A stretch of 64,000 nt of DNA from Candidatus Babeliales bacterium (GTDB lineage Bacteria; Babelota; Babeliae; Babelales; Vermiphilaceae). Both the position numbers and the translations under genes were made by a program. The stretch is taken from NCBI GenBank assembly GCA_020050795.1, contig JAGVKD010000013.1:1-64000 (forward strand), written 5' to 3'. Positions 27,539-35,690 of the stretch are shown here, piece after piece (the stretch's first letter is position 1; each line of letters starts with the position of its first letter). The notes under the pieces were generated by a model that saw only the letters and a program-made list of their open reading frames with translations, was not told the DNA's origin and did no database searches.

Positions 27539-27964
27539 ATGGTTACTCTCTTTGCTATCGCGCTTCTTTGCATAGGCGACACAATTTTATTAGTTCGTCG
27601 TTGTGGTCCAGGCTTTGGTCAAGGTTCCTATAGTATGGTTGGCGGCAAAGTGGAAGCGGGAGAAACTGCTCGGCAAGCCGTCAAGCGTGAAGTGCTTGAA
27701 GAAGTAGCACTTGATATTCCCGAATCTGATTTTGAATTGGTGCACACGTTCCATCGCAAAGGAATGCAAGAAAAACTCGTTGCGCTCTGCTTTAAGGTTG
27801 ATATTTCCAAGATGCCCGCGCTGCACAACAATGAACCCGATAAACATGATGATATGAGATTTTTTAAACTCAACGAACTACCGGAAAACATCCTTCCTGC
27901 GCACAAACAGGCGATTGAATGTATCCAAAAAAACATCAGTTATTCTGAGCACGGCTGGGAATAA
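27539..27964 (+). CDS. Nudix (MutT-like) hydrolase
   Basis: 141 residues. The Nudix box is at about 38-60: G-KVEAG-E-TARQAVK-RE-V-L-EE-V-A-L, which keeps the metal-binding Glu residues and has Ala in place of the usual last Gly. The upstream RRCGPGFGQGSYSMVGG strand is also typical. Such enzymes cleave nucleoside diphosphates linked to X, for example damaged nucleotides or sugar nucleotides. AAAGGA lies just upstream of ATG 27539, and the gene follows the methyltransferase by 9 bp. It abuts the convergent gene directly with no gap. Confidence 0.88.
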   Translation: MVTLFAIALLCIGDTILLVRRCGPGFGQGSYSMVGGKVEAGETARQAVKREVLEEVALDIPESDFELVHTFHRKGMQEKLVALCFKVDISKMPALHNNEPDKHDDMRFFKLNELPENILPAHKQAIECIQKNISYSEHGWE

Positions 27965-28798
27965 TTAATTCTTTTTTTCAAAACTCAAAACATAATATTC
28001 CAAGAATCCACATTCCCATGCCTTTGCCCACATGCGGGCCCAATCTTGTAACTTTTGTTGAGATAGCCATTGATCAAAATAGGGAAATACATTTTTCCCT
28101 ATTTCTTTTGAAACCGTGCAATGAAAGCCCGCAGACTGAAACGCCTTTAAAACTTCTTCTACAGGCATCACTCTATCTACTGTGCCAATATTCTTTGGCA
28201 TAAGCATTTTCAAACCTTGTACCGCCAAACGATCGGGAGCAAAAAAAGTAGTCACAACAACCTGTCCCGCTGGTTGTAAAACACGCCAACATTCATCAGC
28301 AAATGTTGCTAAAGATTGAAAATGTTGCGCCGCCTCCACTGAATATATTTTTGAAAAAGAATTGGCCGCAAATGGCATATTCTCTGCTGATCCTTCGTGG
28401 AAACTAATATGTTGATTATGAGCGAGAACAGTCTGATGCTTTGTTTCCGCCCTTGAGATTTGTTGATGAAGAAAATCCAAACCCTTAACAGCGTTAACTT
28501 TATAATTTTCCGATAAGCGAATGATCCCATCACCGCGACCACACCCAACTTCTAAAATAGTATCCGATGGCGTCGGATTAACTATGTTAAAAATATAATC
28601 ATAGAGAGCTGCTTGCGATGCAATTCGTTCTGCAATAGTTATTGTATGCTGTGGATCAATTTCTCCTTCATAATAACCATAATTGATATAACTATTCGAA
28701 GGAAAAAATTCATTCAATGCTACGTTATCATCTCCATACAAATTCTCTAGAGATGTATACGGAACATTTTTATTAATGGCGTTATGATTTGAGCACAT
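27965..28798 (-). CDS. SAM-dependent methyltransferase
   Basis: 277 residues. Class I fold: ILEVGCGRGDGIIRL (motif I, about 81-95), KGLDF, a HEGSAENMPFAANSFSKIYSV stretch spanning motifs II-post (quoted in part: SAENMPF), and CWRVLQPAGQVVVTTFF. The N-terminal YINYGYYEGE segment and the layout resemble small-molecule O/N-methyltransferases related to tocopherol or sarcosine-type enzymes. It converges on the Nudix gene with no gap. Upstream it is followed, on the DNA, by a copy of the atpA tail. The acceptor is unknown. It is only distantly related to the methyltransferase at 26696. Confidence 0.85.
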   Translation of the reverse strand: MCSNHNAINKNVPYTSLENLYGDDNVALNEFFPSNSYINYGYYEGEIDPQHTITIAERIASQAALYDYIFNIVNPTPSDTILEVGCGRGDGIIRLSENYKVNAVKGLDFLHQQISRAETKHQTVLAHNQHISFHEGSAENMPFAANSFSKIYSVEAAQHFQSLATFADECWRVLQPAGQVVVTTFFAPDRLAVQGLKMLMPKNIGTVDRVMPVEEVLKAFQSAGFHCTVSKEIGKNVFPYFDQWLSQQKLQDWARMWAKAWECGFLEYYVLSFEKKN

Positions 28799-28827
28799 AC
28801 AATGTATAAGTCCTTATTTTTTTAGTA

Positions 28828-28881
28828 TTAATTCTCAGATGGTGCAAACAGCTTGCCGAACTCTTTGGCAATGTCAATTAA
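28828..28881 (-). pseudogene. Remnant: second copy of the atpA 3' end
   Basis: 18 codons including stop, encoding LIDIAKEFGKLFAPSEN, identical in protein to the C-terminus of AtpA at 31490-31543. The DNA (28824-28881 versus 31486-31543) differs at 5 of 58 positions, all synonymous third-codon changes: GAT/GAC, GCT/GCC, CTA/CTG, GAA/GAG, AAC/AAT. The reading frame stays open for about 24 codons upstream, but that part does not convincingly match AtpA. No upstream start for an ATP synthase gene exists here. With the real atpA end it brackets the TPR/RelE gene as a direct repeat. Confidence 0.88.
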
Positions 28882-28932
28882 GGTGATATCCACTAAATGC
28901 CTGTGAGCTGGGATGGTATTAAAAACTTCTTG

Positions 28933-28952
28933 TTGAGCAAAATATTGCTCAA
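28933..28952. other. Short inverted repeat
   Basis: TTGAGCAA-AATA-TTGCTCAA, a perfect 8-bp hairpin 58 bp upstream of the TPR/RelE start. It has no T tract on either side, so it is more likely a regulatory or leader hairpin than a terminator. Confidence 0.4.
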
Positions 28953-29010
28953 ATCAATATAAATATGATCTTAATAACAACTAAGATTAATAAAAAAGGG
29001 ATGTGGTGCC

Positions 29011-31404
29011 ATGTCATGTAAAAATTTAATGTTCTTTTTGTTGAGTATCTTAACTTACAATGCTGCTATACCAATGGATGCACTGGCTTCAAAATTGATA
29101 CAGGGATTACACGATTTAAACGATGGAAAGTATATAGAAGCTCGAAACTCCTTGGAAATGGTATATAGAGATAGTCAACAGGAATCTGGTTTACGAGCGG
29201 CCGCAGCAAGGCCTCTGGCGTTAATTTTTCTCAAAGGTCTAGGGGTAAACATCGATCATCAAAAAGCGCTTAAGTATGCCAATGAAGCCTATAATATAGC
29301 AAAAAAATTATTCCATGTGTCCAATAATGATGCTCCTCGCATAGTATATGCTCTCGCAGCAAGTTATCTTGGAAGAATATATCGAGATGCCTTGGGAGTA
29401 GAACAAGATAATAAAAAGGCTTTAGAATATTTCACTGATGTTTATAACGCAAGTGAATATAAATCGGATATACAGGAACTGCAGCAGTTACAAACAGCCA
29501 GCGCATACGATCTTGGAGCAATATACAGGGACTTAGGCGATCGCACCAGGGCAATTGAATTTTTTGAAAGAGCGCGGGCGCTAGAAGAATACATTCCCGA
29601 GATTGGTGTGATGGCTACAGATGCTCTTAAAGAGTTACAATCTAAAGATCTTGCAGATATTGAGTTTGGGGATAAATCGCGCAGGCTATTTGATTTGCAA
29701 TTTAGCGCTCGACTTAACGGCAAAAAGTTTAGCGAACTCATCGATCTCGCTAAGAAACATAGCACCGAATTTATCCTTGCACGAGTTATGATACGCGATG
29801 CAGAAAATGCTCTAAGCTCTGTTTATTGTGGAGCCAATGATCTTATCTCATGGTTGTGGGGACCAACGGCACTGGATGCCTTCGGCAAAATTAATGACGA
29901 AGAAGTATTAGTTCTAAACGCTGCAAGAAAAACACATCGTAGCGATATAGTAGAAGTACAATTCTTTGAATGGAATCCAAATCAACGTCTATTTCAATAT
30001 ATATTTAATGATAAAGAATTATTTGAAGGTTATTCTGGACGGCGCAAGCGTCTATTTCTATGTACACAGAATTATAACAAACCTGCAATCCAAATAATTG
30101 CATCCTTTTCATTAAGTGAAATGTTTTTTTTAGGTTTAGGAGGCCCAAAGGACCTTACTAAAGCAAACGATTTGATAAATTTTGTTTTAAAACAACATAA
30201 TTTATCACCAAGGCTGGCAACAGGTGCAAAAATTAGGGCTGCAAGAATCGATTTAGATTTAGGACTTGAATACTATAAAAACAATCAATTCGATTTGGCT
30301 ATGAAGCATTTGAAAAGAGCAGGATTCCAAAAAGTTGATGGCTCAGTGCAACTTCCCGCTCTAATGCTCCTTGCAAAAATATATGAGCAAAAGAAAGAGT
30401 TCAAACAAACACTATTTTGCATCGAAACAATAATCACACTAGAGTCTGCCCCATCATCACGCAAATCATATTACGAGAAACTCAAAAAGGACATAGAAAC
30501 AAAATTAAAGAAGCAATCCTCACCAATAGTTGCTGAAAAAACAACTGAGCTTGTTGCGAAAGGGGCTAAGTCTGTAGCTGCTGCAAAAAAACATAAAAAA
30601 AAGAAAAAAATAAAAGCTAAAGCGAAAAAAGTGCAATCCCAAGAGTCTTCCATCGCTCCCGCTCCTGACATATTAGCTCAACCAACAGCAGTCGCAATGA
30701 TACCGGTCGAAACTCCACTACCGGCGGTAGAAACTGAGGATAAACAACCCAGTCAAACTACACAACTTAGCGAAGAGCAAATAAGTAATTTAGAAGAAGA
30801 TAACGTATTCAAAATCTCTGCCCTGATTGATGCTGAAAAAGTAAAATCCTTGCTTACAGAATTTGATAAAAGCTTTGCAGACTATTCAAACAATAGGCGC
30901 CACACAAGTTATTTACGAAATGCAAAAGAAGCATTAAAAAAAGCCGAAGAATTACACATTGATGACCCAGAGCTGCAGGCTCGCATTGCCGATGCACAAA
31001 TGGCACTTAAAAAGCTGCACACGGAGAAAGAAGAAGAACTGAAAGCAGAATCGACTGTCTCAAAAAGAAGAGTTTTTGATCCGTTTGGGGTAGAGAAAGA
31101 TATAGCGCCCAACTTGCAAAAAAAATTAAAGAGTAGTCTGGAGGAGTTGGCTGAAAATCCTTCTGGCTCTGACTCAAAACAAATTAAAGGCACTAAGCAA
31201 AATATACGGCGCATCCGTATTGGCGATTATCGTTTATTCTACATCGTAACACCAGATCGCATTTGCCTTTTAAAAATAGTAAAAAGAGATGAAGCATATA
31301 CCCCAAAGAACCTGGAGCAATATGACACTCGTGCTACGAGAATATTAAATAGAATAGAAGAAGAAAAAAAACTACCTCCCAAAGAAAAAGAAGAAGCATA
31401 TTAG
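29011..31404 (+). CDS. Secreted TPR/Sel1-repeat protein with C-terminal RelE-like domain
   Basis: 797 residues. A signal peptide (1 to about 21, ending AAIPM) is followed by Sel1/TPR-like helical repeats (about 25-210), for example GLGVNIDHQKALKYANEAY and LGRIYRDALGVEQDNKKALE, and a second repeat set (about 360-510). A Lys-rich linker lies near 525-545 and a Ser/Pro/Thr-rich linker follows. Residues about 684-797 match RelE/ParE-type toxins: a PNLQKKLKSSLEEL helix, then KGTKQNIRRIRIGDYRLFY (GDYR near 738) and KIVKRDEAY. No antitoxin-like gene lies next to it. The gene sits between two copies of the atpA tail. A secreted effector with an RNase-like toxin end is one reading; whether the domain is active is unknown. 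Confidence 0.75.
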   Translation: MSCKNLMFFLLSILTYNAAIPMDALASKLIQGLHDLNDGKYIEARNSLEMVYRDSQQESGLRAAAARPLALIFLKGLGVNIDHQKALKYANEAYNIAKKLFHVSNNDAPRIVYALAASYLGRIYRDALGVEQDNKKALEYFTDVYNASEYKSDIQELQQLQTASAYDLGAIYRDLGDRTRAIEFFERARALEEYIPEIGVMATDALKELQSKDLADIEFGDKSRRLFDLQFSARLNGKKFSELIDLAKKHSTEFILARVMIRDAENALSSVYCGANDLISWLWGPTALDAFGKINDEEVLVLNAARKTHRSDIVEVQFFEWNPNQRLFQYIFNDKELFEGYSGRRKRLFLCTQNYNKPAIQIIASFSLSEMFFLGLGGPKDLTKANDLINFVLKQHNLSPRLATGAKIRAARIDLDLGLEYYKNNQFDLAMKHLKRAGFQKVDGSVQLPALMLLAKIYEQKKEFKQTLFCIETIITLESAPSSRKSYYEKLKKDIETKLKKQSSPIVAEKTTELVAKGAKSVAAAKKHKKKKKIKAKAKKVQSQESSIAPAPDILAQPTAVAMIPVETPLPAVETEDKQPSQTTQLSEEQISNLEEDNVFKISALIDAEKVKSLLTEFDKSFADYSNNRRHTSYLRNAKEALKKAEELHIDDPELQARIADAQMALKKLHTEKEEELKAESTVSKRRVFDPFGVEKDIAPNLQKKLKSSLEELAENPSGSDSKQIKGTKQNIRRIRIGDYRLFYIVTPDRICLLKIVKRDEAYTPKNLEQYDTRATRILNRIEEEKKLPPKEKEEAY

Positions 31405-31454
31405 TTAGGCGATTATAAAAAATATAGAATTTGATTTGATTAATTTTAGCACTA

Positions 31455-31487
31455 AAAAACCCACCATATTTCAGGTGGGTTTTTTAG
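31455..31487. terminator. Bidirectional terminator between TPR/RelE gene and atpA
   Basis: AAAAAACCCACC and GGTGGGTTTTTT arms around an ATATTTCA loop. It ends both converging transcripts. Confidence 0.93.
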
Positions 31488-31489
31488 TA

Positions 31490-32995
31490 TTAGTTTTCAG
31501 ATGGTGCAAATAGCTTGCCGAACTCTTTAGCAATATCAATTAATTTTGCATACGTCGTATCGTTAATTTCTTCAGTCTGCGCAATGGTGCGGTGCAAGTC
31601 AGGGTAGACAGAACGCACATAGCTCACAAACTGCGTTGCAAAAAGATTCGTGTAGCGAATTTCTTGATGGTCCAAAAAGTGTTCTTTGAGCAAGAAGAGC
31701 ATCAATGATTGATCCACAAACGAATAGGTCACATATTGCGGTTGCTTGAGCAATTCTATCGCCCGTGCACCACGTGCCAAGCGCCGTTTGGAAATCTCAT
31801 CAAGCTCAGTACCAAACTGTGCAAAATCGAGCAACTCATGATACTGCGCCAATTCAAGACGAAGTGCACGCGTCATTTTCTTGATGGCCTTTGTTTGCGC
31901 AGCACCGCCCACACGCGAAACGGAAAGTTCCGCATTGATAGCTGGCCGCACGCCCTGATTGAATGATTTTGTATCAAGGAAAATTTGTCCGTCGGTAATC
32001 GAAATAAGATTTGTTGGAATGTAGGCAGTGATATCGTCACTTTGAATTTGTACAATCGGCAACGCAGTTATCGAACCGCCTTTTGCCAATTTGCCCGCAC
32101 GCTCCAACAAACGAGAGTGCAGATAAAACACATCACCTGGAAAGGCTTCGCGTCCTGGTGAACGGCGCAACAAGAGCGACATTTCACGAAACGCAACTGA
32201 ATGATTGCTCAAATCATCGTAGACGATCAAAACATCGTGGCCTTGATCTCTAAAATATTCGCCAATGGTGCAACCAGCATACGGTGCTATGTATTGATTC
32301 AGGACCGCTTCGCCCGCTTCTGCGGCAAGCACAATTGTATAATCCAGCGCACCATTTTCATCGAGCAAGCGAATGAGGCGTGATAAGTTTGCTTGGCGCT
32401 GACCAATCGCGACATAAATGCACACCACTTCTTTGCCACGTTGATGCAAAATAGTATCGATAGCGATCGCTGTTTTTCCGGTGTTGCGATTGCCAATGAT
32501 CAATTCACGTTGCCCTTTACCAATCGGTACCAAAGCATCAATCGCAACAATTCCGGTTTCCAATGATTCATTCACGGGGGAACGTTCTATAATGCCGGGA
32601 ATGGTTGCTTCGATAGAGCGATATTCTTGTGCTTCGATTTCTCCAAGCCCATCGATAGGATGACCGAGCGCATTGATCACACGCCCAATAAGATTGTCCC
32701 CTACCGGAATTTTATAATCAGAACCAGTTCGTTTGGCAATTTCAAGTTCTGCAACGGGTATTGGTCCGAGTAAGAAAACTGAAACTGAATCTTCGTCTAG
32801 CTGCATGACAATCCCCTGGTTGCCACCATCAAACTTAATCAGTTCGCCATATACTGCATTGGCCAATCCATGTATTTTACAAATACCATCGCCAACGCGT
32901 ACAACTATTCCAATCTCTTCTAATTTTTGTTCGGGAACACCACTGAGCGCTTGCTCAAACAAGGAAACAAGATCCGTATTTTTGGCTTTCATCAA
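31490..32995 (-). CDS. atpA: F-type ATP synthase subunit alpha
   Basis: 501 residues, normal length. Seen: N-terminal beta-barrel with GIVVRVGDGICKIHGL; VVDALGHPIDG-like segment (INALGHPIDG); P-loop GNRNTGKTAIAIDTI (about 170-184, usually GDRQTGKT); the LLRRSPGREAFPGDVFYLHSRLLER segment (quoted in part: LLRRSPGREAFPGD); and C-terminal helices ending LFAPSEN. It is the non-catalytic nucleotide-binding subunit of F1. Two ATG codons in a row start it, overlapping the atpH stop. It is the last gene of the cluster: atpG, atpD and atpC do not follow, and a terminator comes directly after. Confidence 0.97.
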   Translation of the reverse strand: MMKAKNTDLVSLFEQALSGVPEQKLEEIGIVVRVGDGICKIHGLANAVYGELIKFDGGNQGIVMQLDEDSVSVFLLGPIPVAELEIAKRTGSDYKIPVGDNLIGRVINALGHPIDGLGEIEAQEYRSIEATIPGIIERSPVNESLETGIVAIDALVPIGKGQRELIIGNRNTGKTAIAIDTILHQRGKEVVCIYVAIGQRQANLSRLIRLLDENGALDYTIVLAAEAGEAVLNQYIAPYAGCTIGEYFRDQGHDVLIVYDDLSNHSVAFREMSLLLRRSPGREAFPGDVFYLHSRLLERAGKLAKGGSITALPIVQIQSDDITAYIPTNLISITDGQIFLDTKSFNQGVRPAINAELSVSRVGGAAQTKAIKKMTRALRLELAQYHELLDFAQFGTELDEISKRRLARGARAIELLKQPQYVTYSFVDQSLMLFLLKEHFLDHQEIRYTNLFATQFVSYVRSVYPDLHRTIAQTEEINDTTYAKLIDIAKEFGKLFAPSEN

Positions 32996-33546
32996 TTTCC
33001 TTTGGCTACTAAAGACAACTCAAGTTGCCGAAGTTGCTGCGCAATGGAATGTTCCCACAAAAGCGTATGGCTCTGTAATCGAACACCCGCAATTAATCGC
33101 GTATCAACATGATATGTATATATATTATCGTGACCAGTCGTGCGTGCAAGCAACTCTTGAATCTGATCTTTTTCTTGATCGCTTAATGCGACTGCACTTT
33201 TGATTACAAAGTCATGAATACCGGCACGTTCTTTATACAAAGTACTGATGCGGTAGAGAATATGTTCAAATAATGAGGCACGTTTATGCTCGAGTAAGAG
33301 TTGAATGACATTATCAACTGATTTGGGCAATGAAAATTTCTCGCACAAGAGCGTGATCTGTTTAGTTTTTGTCTCATCGTCGAGCGCAGATAGCTTCAAA
33401 AAAAAAGTGATTTTGTGATGAGCATGCAAGAACTGGTAGGCCCGCATAAAATTTTCAGCATCTAAAAGTGTCAGATCTGCACCGAAAACATTCAAATATG
33501 CCTGTGCATATTTTTCACAAAGGTCAGCATGCAACGACAAGCTCAT
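32992..33546 (-). CDS. atpH: F-type ATP synthase subunit delta
   Basis: 184 residues. The N-terminal helical domain pattern (ADLCEKYAQAYLNVF, then FLHAHHKITFFL) and the late GVRLQSHTLLWEHSIAQQLRQLE segment fit the OSCP/delta family, which links the F1 head to the peripheral stalk. The start overlaps the atpF stop (ATGA) and has AGGAGG upstream; the stop overlaps the atpA start. Sequence conservation in this family is low, but position between b and alpha makes the call firm. Confidence 0.9.
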   Translation of the reverse strand: MSLSLHADLCEKYAQAYLNVFGADLTLLDAENFMRAYQFLHAHHKITFFLKLSALDDETKTKQITLLCEKFSLPKSVDNVIQLLLEHKRASLFEHILYRISTLYKERAGIHDFVIKSAVALSDQEKDQIQELLARTTGHDNIYTYHVDTRLIAGVRLQSHTLLWEHSIAQQLRQLELSLVAKGN

Positions 33547-34037
33547 GCGGATTCCTCCATGGTAGCAATCACCTGCTGAACATAATCATGCACTCGATTT
33601 TTTGCTGCAAACTTGCTCTCTAATAATGTTCGTGCTTTTTCCAGCGCTGCAGGCACCATAATACGCTGCGCGCGATAGAACTCAATCGCCTGCGCCTGTT
33701 GTTCAGCACGCTTTTTGACAATCTCAATCCGCTTATCACGGTCTGCCCTATGGGCATCCGATTCTGATTCTGCCACAATATGCCAGGTCGTGATTTTCTC
33801 TTTTAATAGTGAGCAGGCTCGCGCATCTTCTTTGATGCCTTTTTCAAGATTTCTTTTCTCCTGCTGCAGTTCTGCTGCCCGAGCCCTGAGACCATCTAAG
33901 CGCTCTTGCTCGGCACTCATATCTGCTCGAATCACTTCGAGTCCATATTTTTTAAAGAAGTAAACACACAGAGCAATCAGAGCAGAAAAATTTATGAGGC
34001 GGAAAATGATGGCTATGATTTCACCATTAATAGTCAT
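33543..34037 (-). CDS. atpF: F-type ATP synthase subunit b
   Basis: 164 residues: one N-terminal membrane helix (about 5-27, IIFRLINFSALIALCVYFF) and then a long charged coiled coil (about 35-150) with the b-subunit Arg/Glu/Ala pattern. It forms the peripheral stalk together with the b'-like product of the gene upstream. GGGAGG precedes ATG 34037, which overlaps the preceding stop by 4 bases. Confidence 0.88.
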   Translation of the reverse strand: MTINGEIIAIIFRLINFSALIALCVYFFKKYGLEVIRADMSAEQERLDGLRARAAELQQEKRNLEKGIKEDARACSLLKEKITTWHIVAESESDAHRADRDKRIEIVKKRAEQQAQAIEFYRAQRIMVPAALEKARTLLESKFAAKNRVHDYVQQVIATMEESA

Positions 34038-34405
34038 TGCCGGCCTCCCAATCGTGTGGCAATAAGATTGGCTCCCTTATCAATCAAACGATCCATTTCA
34101 TCTTGTGCGATGATGTTTGGCTCGAGATCAGGAGTGATATTGCGCAGAATTGCATCTTGCATATTTGCAGATGCAGGGCTTTGTTTTTGAAAATGTTTGT
34201 AACATGCTGCCCATAGATCGTCACGTTCTTGTGCTTTGTTTAACACCGCGAGCCTGGTTTTTTCAATGAGCATAGTGATAGATTCTTCGTGATCTTCTTG
34301 CTCCTTAATTGCAGCAAGTGTTGGCTTGAATAACCAATAACGCAGAATCAAATATGCACAAAAAAAATTACCTGCTTGAACTATGAGAGTGGCATTAACA
34401 TTCAT
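34034..34405 (-). CDS. Divergent ATP synthase b/b'-like subunit
   Basis: 123 residues: a short N-terminal hydrophobic helix (about 6-24, LIVQAGNFFCAYLILRYWL) followed by a helical charged region. This is shorter than a normal b subunit (about 155-165). Its place between atpE and atpF and the motif FKPTLAAI after the membrane helix (as in b subunits) identify it as a second stalk subunit, as in photosynthetic and some other bacteria. The C-terminal third is unlike other b' chains. ATG 34405 has only a weak ribosome site. Confidence 0.75.
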   Translation of the reverse strand: MNVNATLIVQAGNFFCAYLILRYWLFKPTLAAIKEQEDHEESITMLIEKTRLAVLNKAQERDDLWAACYKHFQKQSPASANMQDAILRNITPDLEPNIIAQDEMDRLIDKGANLIATRLGGRQ

Positions 34406-34421
34406 AAGACAGAATTTTTAT

Positions 34422-34673
34422 TTAAAGCGTGTAGCCAACATAAATTAACGCACATGCAATCAATGTTGCATAAATGAGCGCTGTTTCAACAATGGCCATA
34501 GACAAAAACATTGCCGTACGAACCGTTTTTGCGCTCTCTGGATATTTGCCCATGTTTTCACATGCTTTCATTCCAATGAAACCTTGCCCAAGCGCGGGTC
34601 CGATACTACCAATGCCAATTGCAAGGGCTGCACCAAAAAAGGCTGCTGCTTTCGCGTAAAAAAGTCCTTCCAT
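34422..34673 (-). CDS. atpE: F-type ATP synthase subunit c, with Na+-type ligands
   Basis: 83 residues, two membrane helices joined by a short polar loop (GKYPESAK). Helix 1 has the Gly-rich GIGSIGPALGQG stretch; helix 2 has AIVETALIY with the ion-carrying Glu63. Positions P26, Q30, E63, T64 and Y68 match in spacing the Na+-binding set of the Ilyobacter c ring (P28, Q32, E65, S66, Y70), with Thr for Ser. This suggests Na+ coupling, though chloroplast-type H+ rings share Gln, Glu and Tyr. GAAAGGAG lies 9 bases before the ATG. First gene of the cluster; subunit a is not upstream. Confidence 0.95.
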   Translation of the reverse strand: MEGLFYAKAAAFFGAALAIGIGSIGPALGQGFIGMKACENMGKYPESAKTVRTAMFLSMAIVETALIYATLIACALIYVGYTL

Positions 34674-34757
34674 AGCGTCAGGCTCCTTTCACTCAAAAAG
34701 TGTTAACATAAATAAAATGGCTATTTTAAACTTATTCTAGCCTACTTTTTCATCTTT

Positions 34758-35489
34758 TTACAAGGACATCGATGATTGACGCGCCTTGTAAAGTGGTCTT
34801 ATAGCATGTTCTGACAAAAAAGACGCTACTTTTTCTATATGTCGTTGCTGTTCAGCTTCACTATTTTCAAAATCATTATTGCATTCGAGAATCAATACTG
34901 GCACATCTTTTAGGTAACCTGCAACACCCTCTTTCTGCAACAACCATGTATCATGCTTTTCATGCAAGCGATTTAAGTAATCAAAGGGCACGCCTTCTTC
35001 TTCGAATCGATTGCGCTTTTTCAAGCGGCTATGACACACATCTGGCTCACCGCGTAAATAAATAAATCCGGTTGGCTTTGGTACATAATTATCAACTAAC
35101 CAAGAAAACCATTCTTGATACAATTTCCATTCAAGCGCAGACATGAATCCTTGTTCGAATGCATTTTTTGCAAAACAATAGCGATCAGAAAAAACTGACC
35201 GCTCAAGAACCTGAATACCTGTTGCATTCACTTTCGCATGTGCTTCTTGTTCCATCACACGGGTGACAAATGCATATGATTGGAATGTATATGCCCAACG
35301 CGCGGTATCTTTATAAAATTTATCAAGCAAGTTCTGGCCATCCACGACTGTTTGCCATTTTTCATGCGGCTCAAAAACAACCTGCACATCGAGATTGTTT
35401 TGAATAATTTTTAGAAATGTGGATTTGCCAGCGCCAATGTTGCCTTCAACAATAAAACATTTTGGCCCTAATCCATTAACAACGTTCAT
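34758..35489 (-). CDS. Deoxynucleoside kinase
   Basis: 243 residues from ATG 35489 (AAAGG upstream). The P-loop GNIGAGKST (about 16-24) and VLERSVFSDRYCFAK (about 104-118, the DRS-type motif) define the dNK/Dck family. A later RLKKRNRFEEEGVPFDYLNRLH stretch (quoted in part: RFEEEGVPFDYL) is the lid. Such enzymes phosphorylate deoxynucleosides in nucleotide salvage, which suits a host-dependent bacterium. Substrate range (dG/dA versus dC/dT) cannot be told. It lies 84 bp downstream of the atpE start and is transcribed in the same direction, away from atpE's promoter region. Confidence 0.9.
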   Translation of the reverse strand: MNVVNGLGPKCFIVEGNIGAGKSTFLKIIQNNLDVQVVFEPHEKWQTVVDGQNLLDKFYKDTARWAYTFQSYAFVTRVMEQEAHAKVNATGIQVLERSVFSDRYCFAKNAFEQGFMSALEWKLYQEWFSWLVDNYVPKPTGFIYLRGEPDVCHSRLKKRNRFEEEGVPFDYLNRLHEKHDTWLLQKEGVAGYLKDVPVLILECNNDFENSEAEQQRHIEKVASFLSEHAIRPLYKARQSSMSL

Positions 35490-35690
35490 CCACAAACCTT
35501 TCTGTGCCTAAAAAAACCGTTTTTAACCTAACCTCAGAATAGCCTTTCTTGCAAAAAAATCGAACGGCTGATATGTATTATACGGGCTTTATCTGCCCAT
35601 TTTTTATAAAGAAGCATAATAAAAGAGTCTGTTTTATTGGTCAGTTTCTCAATTTTTCTCCTGAACAGACTCCTAAAAAAAAAGAAGATC

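Noticed and set aside
28933-28952. Hairpin upstream of the TPR/RelE gene as a terminator
   Set aside because: No T tract follows on either strand.
28882-28958. Extension of the atpA remnant into a longer gene
   Set aside because: The frame is open for about 24 codons but the residues do not convincingly match AtpA and a TGA precedes them.
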